From Symsagittifera roscoffensis (lineage: Eukaryota; Xenacoelomorpha; Acoela; Convolutidae), in contig NC_087070.1 in NCBI RefSeq assembly GCF_963678635.1, positions 42,199,988-42,263,987 of the forward strand: DNA of 64,000 nucleotides, given 5' to 3'. The notes beneath the pieces were generated by a model, which was not told the origin of the DNA, did not search any database, and saw nothing but the letters and a program-made list of their open reading frames with translations. Positions 53,701 to 64,000 of this stretch are shown here, piece after piece; the first letter of the stretch is position 1; each line of letters opens with the position of its first letter. The translations under genes and the position numbers were made by a program.

Positions 53701-56700
53701 TCCCTTTGTCTAAAAATCCATCGGATAAACTATTAGAGGTCAACGCGGTTAGAAAATGGAATGCCATGAAGGTAGGAATAATCCTGAAGGAACTCGGTTA
53801 CTGTGTTTGAAGAGGTTGAGGATGTTATCTTAGACGATTGAAATTTCGAGAATCTGTCGATACATAGTAAAAGGTTTTTATTCCTTCCCCAACTGGAATC
53901 CAGAGGACCGGCAAAATCGAGATTTAATTCCTCGTTAGGTTCAGATAGTGGTGGTAATTCGTTGAATTGGGAATTAATTATAATAATTTTTATGTTCTTA
54001 CCGGTTTGTGTACACTGAGAGTAGTTTGTGGAAGTAAATTTGTATGAGGTCACCAAATATACTGTGCGAGGTACTTCATACCGAGTTTCCAGGGTGAGAT
54101 TCGTTAAGAGTTTTCATGACCGATTTTCATAAAGTGAAGGGAATTACGAGTTTTCCATCCATGTAAAGTAGTCCGTCGAATTCGTGTAGATCTTTGATAA
54201 ATTGATTTAAATAATGAGAGTTGCCATTAACCTTATCAACTTAATTTTGAAGAACTTTAACGATCGGACTCAACATTCGGTCTTCTTCAGTTAATAGGAA
54301 ACCCATGTACATTGAATAACGAATTTTAGTCCAAAGGTCGTTCCGGCAGCTTCAACTTTTCACGGTATTTTGTCACTAATTTTTCGTGTTTAGATGAGAT
54401 TGGAAATTCCACTGTAACTTGAATACTGGAAGTAGAAGAATTAATTACAGTTTGATTATTTGACATATTTACAGTGTTTACAATTTTAAAATCCTGTGGA
54501 CTAATAATAAAGATAGAATTAAGATTTAAAAAGTATGCAAATCTAGAATTTGATAATGAAATTATCGTGGAATCAATGTTCGAGAAATCCGAAGGAATAC
54601 ATTTGGAATTACAAAGTTCCGTTCTGTAGTGTTTTAGATTGCAAATGGGAAGAGTTGAATTAATGAATTTGAGAACTGAACTGATAACATAATTACGTAA
54701 TCTTGCGTAACTGGAATTTTCAAAATTTGAACCAATGGAGTTACATATCAATGTTCCGTTATCCGTTGGATTTAAAATCTATAAATTTTCTTGGTTGTAG
54801 CAGGTACGAGTTCTTCGTCGTAATGAGATGGGGCAATTGCTTTTCCTTAGGGGGATCTTGAAATTAAATCTGTAAAACCTAAGTCTTTCCCTGCTAAATG
54901 TTTTATTGTAAAATTAAACGACAAAAGACAATCAACTCATCTTGTTAAACTACTATGGTATGTTTTGTTTCCATGGTTGGGCGAGAAGGCCAAAAGGAGC
55001 GCTTTATGATCGGTAAAAGTTTCAAATTGTGAGCGGTAAGGGCAATTCTTATTTTGGTCTACCGCCCAAACAACTCCCAGAAGTTCCAATTCCTTTGTGA
55101 AATAATTAGATTCATGAGGATTTAGAAATCTGATGCAAAAGAAACTGTTTTCCAGTCGTTCCCATGGTTCCCATCGAATCTAGCGCCTTGTCCGTTATGG
55201 GAAACGTTTGTTTTTACTCTCGTGTTTCGTTTGACGTCAACATATGTGTTTTTGGTAAGATTGAATATTTCTAATTTTTTCTTCTCAAATGCTTCTGTGC
55301 GATCTTCGTTCCATGAAAAAATTGATTTCTTGTTTAATAAAAGTCCTAAGGCACTTCCGAGGGATGCTAAGCTCGGGACGAATTTAATATATTGGTTTGT
55401 TGAACCGAAGAATGATCTTAATTCCTTTAAGTTTTTTGGAATTGGGATATCTTTGATGGCCTTGGTTTTGTCAATTAAAAGTGCGATTCCAGATTTAGAT
55501 ATTTTAAAACCAAGCCAAACCTTTTCTTTTTGAAAAAACTTACATTTTGGCCATTTAACTGCGAAATTGTTACTGTATAAAGTCGATAGTATTTTATGTA
55601 AAATATTTTTGTGTTCTGTAAACCTTCCTTTGGAAGCGACTAAAATGTCATCGAGGTAGCAATTTGTAAAAGGAGCATTTCCGATTTTTGAGTCCATGAC
55701 TCTTTGAAATTCGTTCGGCAAATCGCCAAGTCCGTAAAAACCTGTTAAAAATTGGTATGTGCCGGTTAAGTCTCCGCCTACCAAGCTAAAATTGCATTGG
55801 CTACTGATAAAATTGCCTAGAGAAAATTTACTGAGTGCGTTTTTTAAGTCTAAGTTGGTAAACCAAATTTCTCAGGCGGAATTTTTTGAGATTTGCGCGG
55901 CAACATTGTTGACTAATTCGTGGATATTAGGCATCTGGTATTTGTTCTTGTAAATTTGTTTATTAATGAATTTCGAATGGAGTGCTAGTTTGATCGATTT
56001 ATCCTTTTTGAAGGCGATAACGATTGGGCTAATAAATCTATCCTCGTTGCAATTTTCTAAGATTTTAGTCGATTTATTTTTGTTTTTACTGACTCAAGTA
56101 AATGGAGAGAAACACCTCTGCCTTTTAGTTGTATTGGTTTTAAAGGTTCGTGGAAATGTGTGGCTTCTGTTTGATTTTTTTATTTTTCCAAACCGATGGA
56201 ATAACTGCCTAAAAATCTTGGATATAATGTCTATTTCTTTTTCTTTGTCGGATGAAGAAATTAGGATAATGGACTTACAAGTTTTCCTGTTTAGGTGATG
56301 TGGAAAGTGCTTCTGAAACACTCCGATTCCCACTTTAGGTAAATTATCATTTCCAAGAATATTCCTCTGGTGTCCCTCTGTTAGAAAAAAGTGGCATTCC
56401 CTGTGAGACCATCCGTTCGAAAATATAGGTAAAATTAGCTATCTGTGATGTTAATCGCGTTGTCTGTGAATCCACAGTAAAGCTCTTTCGTTGATTGATC
56501 CACCGGATAAATTTTCAATTATGGGTCTCGCAACTTAAATTCGTGGAGGGCATTTCGCTTGAGGAAGCTCACAGGACTAGCTGAATCAACTTGGATATTG
56601 AGAATTACTTAGCTTTTTTCCTATTCCGATATTAAGTAACTTCATCAGTTCTTTTCCTTGGTTATCGTAGATAGTTGCCACATTTAATACAGATTAATGA

Positions 56701-59640
56701 TCATTATCGCTCTGTGCGGATTCTGACCATGCATTAATTACTCCAAAACATTCTCTGTTTACATGTGTATTATGTACAATTTGGCTATCTACTAAGTTAC
56801 ATTTTTACGACGGGATTTACATGGTCTGGTGAAGTGTCCACAATATATACGAGATGTACTGGTTGTGTCCTTCGCTTGCCAGGATCTTTTTGAAATTGTG
56901 ACGCCGCATTTCATACAATTGTTGCTCCGTTCAATATTTGAATTTGGTTTTTCTTTTTACGTTAAAATGGTTAAAAGGTTTGGTTGACGAAGATCCGTTG
57001 CATTTAAAATTACTTGTCATTTTCATGTGATTTGTTATCCCTTTTTCGTCGCTGAGAGCCACGTTCAGTACTTCTAGAGGTTGGTAGAGTTTCTGTAAGG
57101 AGTTTGCGTTGAATATCTGAGTTATTCATATTTTTCAAGAAAACATCACGTATTCATTCATCTTCTCCCGCGGATATGTTACACTTTTTTGCCATTTCGG
57201 CGATGGCTCCAAAGAATCGCTCTAACGATTCTCTGTCTCTCTACTTCCTGTTCAAGAGTTTATGTCTTTCGAACGTAACATTTGTTTTTCTCACAATTGC
57301 TATTGACAGACTTTCCCAGAATTCTTTGAAGAAAATTTGGAGGATTTTGACTAGCGTAAATTTTTGGCCGAAGATCTTCTTTCCTTCGTTTCCAGGGGCG
57401 AGATAAAGTAAGATCGAAGTTTTTTATCGGCTTCTTCATGTCTCATTCCGTTGAATCGTTTAGTTTCTGTCTATATCGAAGCTGCCTCTTCTTCGTCGAA
57501 CCTCTTTTGTTCGCTGACACTCTTATCCAGACGAGACAATTTTTGAGTGCATTTTCCAATAGTGGAGGTTGTGGATGATATCTTTCTATCAGGTTTAGGA
57601 GTTTATGATGTTGATGTTCTCCTTTGCTTTTACTGCCACTTGAACAGGTCGCTCCACTCCTCCCAGGGAATTGGTGGGTCCACAGTATGGCTTTGCCAAA
57701 ATGAAGGTATAGCTCTCACGTTTGATTCGTTACCGTTTGACTGCGCCATGATAAAATGTTCCTTTGTTACAGCTAATTCTACTTATGTACAGATTTAAAA
57801 AAGTCGCTTAAAAGTGAATTAATCTCAAAGTTAAAACATTTAAAGTGAAAGAGCATTATCTCTGTCGGAGAAACTGAACGTAATAAGGTCATAACTAAGT
57901 ACCAGTTAAGACGACTAACACTTTAACTATAGAAGTATGAATAAAATCATGCAATTCACAACAGGGTCTGCTGTCGTTTCATTCAAAAACCCAATTAGTC
58001 TTAAAACAGAATCTTAAAATCAAATCAAAAGTTTGTCTCTTTTAGCAAAAATTTGCCTAAAAATTTTTAATTTGGAGACTAAATTAGATAGTTTTTGATC
58101 AGTGTTTGACCTCCGTTAATTTAAAACTCTTTTTTGCTCTTCAGCTTGTTTGATTGCCCTTAAATAGCTTAAAAAAGTCTTAACCTATGATAGATGATTT
58201 GGTCTAAGAATTAATTGATCCCTGGTTCGACTCCAGCTTTCTGCGAGGCAGTCTTTGCAAGTGAGGATGCCACTCAACCATGATTGTGTTGATGGAGTGG
58301 AGGGCGCCGGAGAAGATCAAGTCGGAAACTACTTCTACTTCCGAACCCTCAATGTCCAATTTCATCAATACTTCTGTAAAAAAAATGGTACGATTATGAT
58401 AGCAGATGTACTTGTAAGAGAAATTCTTCGATCGCCTTTGAGTATAACTATTATGATTATTTTTTGAAAAAGTTATTAAAAAATTGAGCAAGCAGCAATG
58501 CCTTCGCAACAAGTGTAATTTATGATACAAAACGACATTCAGTTTTTTTCAGCCTTAGGCATCAATACATACTAATTTAGAGGGGTATTTTTTTGCTGAA
58601 ATAATTCAAAAAATTGCCCCAAATTAAGAAGTCTGCCTGAGTTGCAAAACATCTGACAAGATATGGTACTTAAAGCTTACTTATGGTACTTACTTATTTA
58701 TGGTACTTACTTATATATGGTACTTACTTATGGTACTTTCAGCTAAAGCTTACAAAATTAACTTAATTGTCCTACAAATGGTCGGAAAATTTTCTAATTG
58801 TTGATTTTTGAAAATCCGCCCCATCGACAAATTTGTAGATGAGCTGGCTCAAGCAATGTATGGTTTCGTCCGTCTTATAAGACGAACTTGCCATGATAAA
58901 GTCCTTTCAGATCTAGCAGTTCGAGACGCTATTTAAACTATCCTTTTTGATATCAAGAATCTTCAGGCTGTCATAATCGTACCTGGTTTCCGAGAGCTCA
59001 TATAAGCATGATGGCTTATTTTCCGAGTGGCCACTACTTCTCGTATAAATGACGCCAGTCTTATAAGACGAACTTGCTTGTAGTTTTTCGTTTTGTTCTT
59101 GGCAATAGTAATCACATCAGGTGGCAAAATACCTCCACCCCATTCCAACGCTCGTTGAGCTTCATCGGTGTAAAAGTGGCCAAATCCTTCTCTGTTCGAA
59201 ACTGCGCTTTCGGTGAAAAAGTGAGCGAACCATCCACATTTATTGTAACTTTCCTCAATTGATTTCAATCTCTCAGTATGTTTTGAATTCGGCTCAAAAC
59301 CAACCGCGCAAACTGTTTTGAAATTTTTTATTCCGGATAAATTAGAAGTTGACAGCCGTCTGTCCTCAATTGACCCAAAATTTGAATTGAATAGATCGTG
59401 TATTTGTGCATTCGGATATTTTTCAGGCTCGTACAGTTTCCGAACCTGGATCCCGACGTTTGACCCGACGTCTAGGTACACGTGATAGCAGCCATCCAAA
59501 AAGTTTGGCATAATAAGCGATTGAGTTTTTAAGTTTTGATAGAGTAAATTGGTCGAATTCTGAAAAATCGTCAAAACAATTAGAATAAGTGTCAAAATGG
59601 TTGGGCAGAAAAAACATCGTAACCAGTTTTGCAATTGCAT
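50763..59640 (-). CDS. FkbM-type methyltransferase with N-terminal membrane anchor, three exons
   Basis: Exons in gene order: 59640-58983, 58373-58222, 50906-50763; 317 codons. Residues 8-27 form a signal anchor (FFCPTILTLILIVLTIF). The methyltransferase fold follows: motif I YLDVGSNVG at about 55-63, GFEPNSKH at 114-121, WGGG at 167-170, KLDIEGSE at 224-231, then FSGALHSINTIMVEWHPHL. Exon 3 adds a C-terminus with IDLDDESYAW, as I recall from animal members of this family. Intron 1 is GT-AG with matching phase. Intron 2 (7.3 kb) fits only as GG-AG, within a shared GAACCAG at both edges, and contains a decayed gypsy element. If exon 3 is not used, the frame stops at 58204 after 275 codons. The family methylates O-atoms of glycans or small molecules; the substrate here is unknown. 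Topology suggests the Golgi or ER lumen. Confidence 0.75.
51690..51904 (-). repeat. 3' LTR of the decayed gypsy element
   Basis: 215 bp; in element orientation TGTTGTGAATTGCAT...TTTTATCA. The purine-rich tract AAGGGGAA lies just outside it at 51905-51912. Confidence 0.92.
52295..53604 (-). pseudogene. C-terminal Pol tail of the decayed gypsy element
   Basis: Three open pieces in different frames (53604-53065, 52997-52749, 52714-52295). The first is basic and Ser/Lys-rich (post-integrase tail). The last contains RRSSRKIGAPQFYG, a motif common near the C-terminus of gypsy Pol proteins, then an acidic tail. Frameshifts separate them. Confidence 0.6.
53733..54751 (-). pseudogene. Integrase remnant of the decayed gypsy element
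   Basis: 54056-53733 encodes the integrase core start (LNLDFAGPLDSSWGRNKN, LLCIDRFSKF, LHGIP) with the first catalytic Asp. The piece at 54751-54326 lies between RNase H and integrase and has no clear motif. The zinc finger and the DDE end are broken by stops. Confidence 0.75.
54780..56335 (-). pseudogene. Reverse transcriptase/RNase H remnant of the decayed gypsy element
   Basis: 55784-55122 keeps QFLTGFYGLGDLPNEFQRVM, the catalytic YLDD (CYLDDILVAS), and LGFKISKSGI. After a frameshift at about 55200, RNase H wording continues towards 54790. Upstream, 56333-56094 and the area to 55800 hold the N-terminal RT part with stops. Confidence 0.85.
56336..57749 (-). pseudogene. Gag and protease remnant of the decayed gypsy element
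   Basis: The frame starts with an ATG spanning the LTR/primer-site junction (57747-57749) and reads IPWEEWSDLFKWQ before a stop at about 57650. Shifted frames continue. A degenerate Cys-knuckle area lies near 56830-56930, and a protease-like DSASPVSFLK wording near 56570-56600. Confidence 0.65.
57739..57748 (-). promoter_or_regulatory. Primer-binding site of the decayed gypsy element
   Basis: The minus strand reads TGGCGCAGTC directly after the LTR, complementary to the 3' end of a tRNA-Ser (GACTGCGCCA), as in several insect gypsy elements. Confidence 0.75.
57749..57963 (-). repeat. 5' LTR of the decayed gypsy element
   Basis: 215 bp, same ends as the left LTR, about 10 percent different by eye. 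Confidence 0.92.
58660..58745. repeat. Tandem tatggtacttactta units
   Basis: Five imperfect copies of a 16-18 base unit containing tatggtacttactta, in intron 1 of the methyltransferase gene. Confidence 0.8.
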
Positions 59641-61204
59641 TACTAATAATTCAACATCAACTTCTCAAGGATTTTTGACTTTTAATTTAAGACAAATTAG
59701 AAATCAACCCAGAAATTAAGACAAAAAAACCTTGTCATTCAGGTAATTGGAAGAACTTTTTGCGCATGAAAAAAAAGCTGACAACTTACCAAGTTTTGCT
59801 AGTAAGGAAAATAAAATAAATGGCTGTTTTGTTAAATATGGCTATTTTTTTAAATGGTCCGTTTTTAATTGTCTCATCACATCCAGATTTGTATATTAAC
59901 TCGTGTAAAATTCTGGAGAGTCTCAACGTTTAAAGGAATAATTTGGAGATCTATTGGGCGTTGACATATCGTCAAATATGGGAACATGGGAACAAAGATG
60001 AACAAGACTGCTCGTGTCAGGGCGAAGCGTCAGTTCTGACTGCCTTTTAAGGTCTATGGAGCAGTAATAACATGAAAAAATTATATGTAATGAAATAAAA
60101 TGAGTTTTTTTTTAGTTTAGATTTTCTGTGAAAATCCTCCCCCCACATGTCATATGAAGTCCAAAGTGATAAATTTTGCTCCTAGTAACAAATCAATTAT
60201 GGCACATAAGCTTCTTTCAAGCAATTTGGAACGATTTCCAAGATGAAATAAATCTACGCTTACGCTTTAATAGTGCGAAACATATCGCGCGGTAATTGTC
60301 CTTATTTGGCCGAAATTGCAATTTTTAAATTCCCATAATTTCACGAAAAACGATCACAGGTAAAACTTTTTTTCAAATTTAAGCTCAGGACAACAATAAT
60401 TTTTGAATGATTTTTAAAAGAATTCCGTCAAAAATGGCTAGTTAAAAAATCGAAATTTGTCTGAAGAAAAAAAGCACAAATATTCCGTTATTTTTGTTAC
60501 GAAAGTCGGAACAAAAACTTAGAAGACCATTTTTCACAAAGATTCGTTGCCTGTGAATCAGCATACTATTCGATGAACTGTAATCGACATAAGTATTTTC
60601 TATAACCTTAATGAGCTTCAACTAATTTTATGAGCCTTAACCAGTAGCTGATTTCAGGGCGGGGGACTCGTTTGTATTATTTTGACATATACATTTTTGG
60701 CTGGTGATCGTAAATTTTAAGAGTATTTTAGGACATCCATTTAGAGTGATCTCAAAATTTACCTAAAGGCCCCTTTGGCCTCATATCTACCAATTTTGAG
60801 GGGGGAGCGCATGCCGAACTACGCGATTTTTTGGTCAAAATTGTCCGAAAGGTTCCTAATCTCTGTGACATGTTTTTTTTTAAATTTGCCTATGGCGCAG
60901 AAAGTTTGGTAAAACAGGGTTTTTCTTAGTGATTTTAGAGAGTTGGGAGAGCTTTGAAAATCCCCCCCCCCCAACTAATTTGGTTACTCAAATGTAGCGA
61001 TAAACTCATATTAGTACAGTGTTGATTGACCAAAAATAGCTAAAATCCGAAATGTTCAATAATGTAGATAACACAACTACACGATGGTCAACATTAGGGG
61101 GAGCGGCGGGGGGCGGAAGCCTCTTCCTCAGGGATTCGACCCCTCAGCAACCAAGGGTTCCCCCTTTTGTATTATTTTATAACATCCTTATTAGGCCGAC
61201 CAAA
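59641..61204. other. Intergenic DNA upstream of the methyltransferase gene
   Basis: No gene. It holds a gactgctcgtgtcagggc repeat copy (about 60005), a repeat block shared with the window start (60340-60400), and two MITE relics. Confidence 0.5.
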
Positions 61205-61215
61205 TATGAAGCTTA
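60655..61215. mobile_element. Decayed MITE pieces
   Basis: About 60655-60975 and 61094-61215 carry fragments such as cagggcggggg, catttttggctgg, gagagttgggagagct, ctcagggattcgacccctcag and taggccgaccaaa, all from the CAGGGGCGGAT MITE. Confidence 0.55.
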
Positions 61216-63060
61216 GGTCTGAAATGGAAATAACTAGATTTTAATTAAACATAAGAAAATAACTTCAGATCTGAAATTTTGATCGGAAATAGATATATCC
61301 AGATCTGGATCTGAAATAACCTCAGAAACTAAATTTCAGATCTGGAATTGAGTTCTGAAATTTAGATCCAGAATCGATAATTCCAGATCTGAGCTATTCA
61401 TCAAAAACCAGAAATCAGATATGAAATTTGGTTCTAAAAACATGTTTATATATCCAGATATGAAACAACTCTCAAAACAAGGTTTCAGATCCAAAATTTA
61501 GTTCTGAAAAAGATAAATATGAGTCTAAAATAACCATTCAAAACAAAATTTTCAATCTGAAGCTTAGATCTGAAATAGGTATGTCCAGGCCTCAATTAAC
61601 CATCAAAAAAAAATTTCAGATCAAAAAATAAGAACCAAAATTAAAACTGAAATCGATATATGCAGATCCGAATTAAATACCGAAAACAAGGGTTTAGATC
61701 TGAAATTTGTGTCTGATATAGATTTATCTAGATCTGGAACGAGCATCAAAAATATGGTTTCAAATCTGAGTTTTAGTTGTGAAACAGTAAACCCCGATAT
61801 GAACTAAAATTAAAAACAAGATTTTAAATCGGAAAGTGATATATCCAGTTCTGAAATAACCATCAGAAAATCAAAAACAAGATTTAAGATCTGAATTAGA
61901 TCAATCCAGATCCGAAATAAATATCACAAACAAGATGTTAAATCTGAAAATTAGTTCTGAAAAAAATAAATCCAGATAAGAACTAAAAATGAAAACAAGA
62001 TTTCAGATGGTAAAATCAAAAACAAGATATAAGATCTGAATTAGATATATCCAGATCTGAAATTAACATCAGACACCAATTTTCAGATCTGGATTTAAGT
62101 TATGAAATTTAGATCCAAAACCGATATTTCCAGATCCCAGCTATTCGTCAAAAACCAAAAATCAGCCGTGAAAGTTGCGTCTGAAATACATTTTTTAAAA
62201 TCCAGATATGACACAACTCTCAAAAGATCCGAAATTTAAGTTTAAAATAGATCAATCTCAACCTAAAATAACCATCAAAAACAAGGTTTCCGAAGTTTAG
62301 ATCTGAAATATGTATGAATCATCAAAAAGTTTCAGAACAATAAATAAGAACTGAAATTAAAACTGAAATAGATATAAGCAGATCTGAATTAACTACCAAA
62401 AACAAGATTTCAGAATTGAAATTCATGTTTGATGTAGCTACATCCAGATCTGAAACAAACATCAAAAACATGGTTTCAAATCTGAATTTTAGTTCTGAAA
62501 AAGATAAATCCAGATATGAACTAAAAGTAAAAACAGGATTTCAGATAACCATACAAAATTAAGTATATTTAACGATTCAGCGTTACGTTTTAAAAACAAA
62601 ACTTCAAATTTAAAAACTAGACCTTCAATAAACATATCCAGATTCAAAATTTAGATCAAGAAGCGATATATCTAGGTCTAAAATAACAATCAAAAACAAA
62701 ATTTATGATCTGAGATATAACTTTTCAGAAATTGAATAATTATCAAAAACAAGGTTTTGCACCTGACATACAAGTCTGAAACAGTTGTTCCAAAATCTGA
62801 AAAAACTATCAAAACAACTCTCAATCTGAACATTAGATTTGAAATGGCTGTTTTCAGTACTGAAATAACAATTAAAAACAGTTTTCAATTTATCCAGATC
62901 TAAAATAAACATTAAAAGCAAATTTTTGAATCTATGACATAGGTCTGAAATAGTTAAATCCAGAACTGAAATAACCTTTTAAAACAAGATTTCAGATCTG
63001 AAATCCAGGTCTCAAATAGATATATCCCGATCTGAAATAACCATCAAAATCTGATTGGAA
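61205..63060. repeat. Degenerate satellite-like array built on AGATCTGAAAT
   Basis: About 1.85 kb in which words such as cagatctgaaat, tagatctgaaat, atatatccagatctg and accatcaaaaacaagatttcag recur every 70-100 bases with heavy divergence. No coding frame. Confidence 0.85.
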
Positions 63061-64000
63061 TCAATTAAACATCCCTTTTTCACTGCTTAAGTGTTGAATC
63101 TTGGCCATGGGTACAGCAAATGGACCAAAATATCAAAGGCTGGAAAATGCGACTAGAGAAAGATATGGCGTTTCCAGTGAGTGAGACCTATGGCTTATCA
63201 GCCAACGCTAAGTCTCTCGTTGAATCTGTTTTGACAAGCCATTGTGAAACTTCTTACCCAGTATACATGTTGATGGCAGATACAACAAGCCAAAGAATAC
63301 TGATTGATAAAGCGTTCTCGATTCCGTAGTGTGTACGTCTAGTGCATATCTCTTGATTTTCACATCCTCTCTTGAGGAAAATGTAAGGAGCAACACCCCG
63401 AGGAAATGAATAATAGCTAAACGAGATTATGGGAAATGAACTCTTGAGCTGTGCGAAGTGAGGGAGTAATTACCCTCGGTGGAAACTATCCTCGTGATCG
63501 ACTGCTCTATAATTTTGAACATATTCCAGACTGCATATAAAGCCGAAATGCAGCGCATCTGGATTAGAATTCAATTCGTTCCGTAATTCTGAATCACGAC
63601 GACATTATGGTTGAACGCAAAAGATTTTCGATCTTAACTGACTGAAAATGGATGAAAAACCTTTAAACTGACTCTAATCAGTCATAGAATTGAAGTGACA
63701 GTTGTATAAAAACGAGCTAGAATGTTGTCTAAAAACAACACAAAAAGCGCGCAAAACAACTCTGACTGGATCTCTAGCTCACAACGTGAGACTGAGCATG
63801 CATACCTCCCTCTGTTAATTAAAGGTGAAGGTGATACCGAACCAAGCTAAGAGGCTACGAGAAGAGAAAAAGTGGACGAATGCCCACGATCAAATGGAAG
63901 CTTGGGATAGCAAGAAAGGCTATGACGCAAAAGAAGACTCCACCGTTCGCTGCCAAGAAACCTAAAGAGACTAGAGCAATTCTTGATATTTCTGCAGCAT
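63061..64000 (+). other. Balanced-composition tail, possible end of another retroelement
   Basis: A plus-strand frame ending at 63329 (69 codons from an ATG at 63120, open a little further upstream) encodes AFPVSETYGLSANAKSLVES and similar non-AT-driven protein of unknown family. After it, composition stays balanced with a CATATAAAG TATA-like box at about 63533. This could be the 3' end and LTR of an element cut by the window edge, but no second LTR is visible. Confidence 0.25.

Larger units (their letters stand above)
51690..57963 (-). mobile_element. Decayed gypsy-type LTR retrotransposon (6.3 kb)
   Basis: 215-bp LTRs at 51690-51904 and 57749-57963 with TG/CA ends, a 5-bp duplication GGGTC (51685-51689, 57964-57968), a tRNA-Ser-like primer site and a purine tract AAGGGGAA. 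The LTRs differ at about twenty sites by eye, so the insertion is old. Gag, protease, RT, RNase H and integrase remnants are in order on the minus strand, with many stops and frameshifts. It sits in intron 2 of the methyltransferase gene, same strand. Confidence 0.93.

Noticed and set aside
1-64000. CRISPR arrays, bacterial operons, tRNA or rRNA genes
   Set aside because: None seen by eye; the direct repeats found are minisatellite, microsatellite or transposon-derived, and the genes are intron-containing animal genes.

Overview
The window is nuclear DNA from an invertebrate animal. It is AT-rich, carries multi-exon genes with introns of about 0.35 to 7.3 kb, is heavily loaded with transposable elements and simple repeats, and has one 200-base assembly gap (6301-6500). 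Four host genes can be rebuilt from exon phases and family motifs. They are an ankyrin-repeat plus TIR-domain protein (+, 9363-32934, split by an insertion), nicolin-1 NICN1 (-, 36060-41704), the Rab-like GTPase/J-protein DNAJC27 (+, 42680-44438, head to head with NICN1) and an FkbM-type methyltransferase (-, 50763-59640). Two introns look non-canonical (GA-AG and GG-AG). Such introns are common in appendicularian tunicates (larvaceans), so a large-genome larvacean is my best guess, but this is inference.

The centrepiece is an 18.9 kb LTR retroelement at 12364-31280 (minus strand). It has 410-bp LTRs with one difference seen by eye, a 4-bp target duplication (GAAG), a primer-binding site and a short polypurine stretch. 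In element order it holds: a leader with repeats and hairpins; a small basic ORF; one uninterrupted 2740-codon Gag-Pol (Ty3/gypsy-type); a 0.6 kb spacer; two tiny membrane-protein ORFs joined by an ATGA overlap; a long Pro/Ser/Thr-rich ORF with no ATG; an Env-like glycoprotein; an in-frame continuation beyond a single stop that carries the membrane segments; a 601-codon orphan ORF coupled by another ATGA; and a 1.6 kb 3' region that begins with a consensus intron. It is about two to three times the usual size of such elements. It looks young, and it sits 5 bases inside an exon of the ankyrin-TIR gene, in antisense. A diverged solo LTR of the same family is at 4393-4724.

Other mobile DNA: a decayed 6.3 kb gypsy-type element (51690-57963, TSD GGGTC) inside the last intron of the methyltransferase gene; a broken hAT transposon (38929-41203, TSD GTAACAAC) with a 454-bp tandem terminal duplication inside NICN1 intron 1; two complete hAT-type MITEs with perfect 8-bp TSDs plus about six decayed relatives; and a faint reverse-transcriptase remnant near 7.5 kb.

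Repeats: a 2 kb GC-richer minisatellite (45650-47690) with a 226-bp higher-order period, a degenerate AGATCTGAAAT array (61205-63060), and several microsatellites. The remaining stretches are AT-rich, with no gene I can support.
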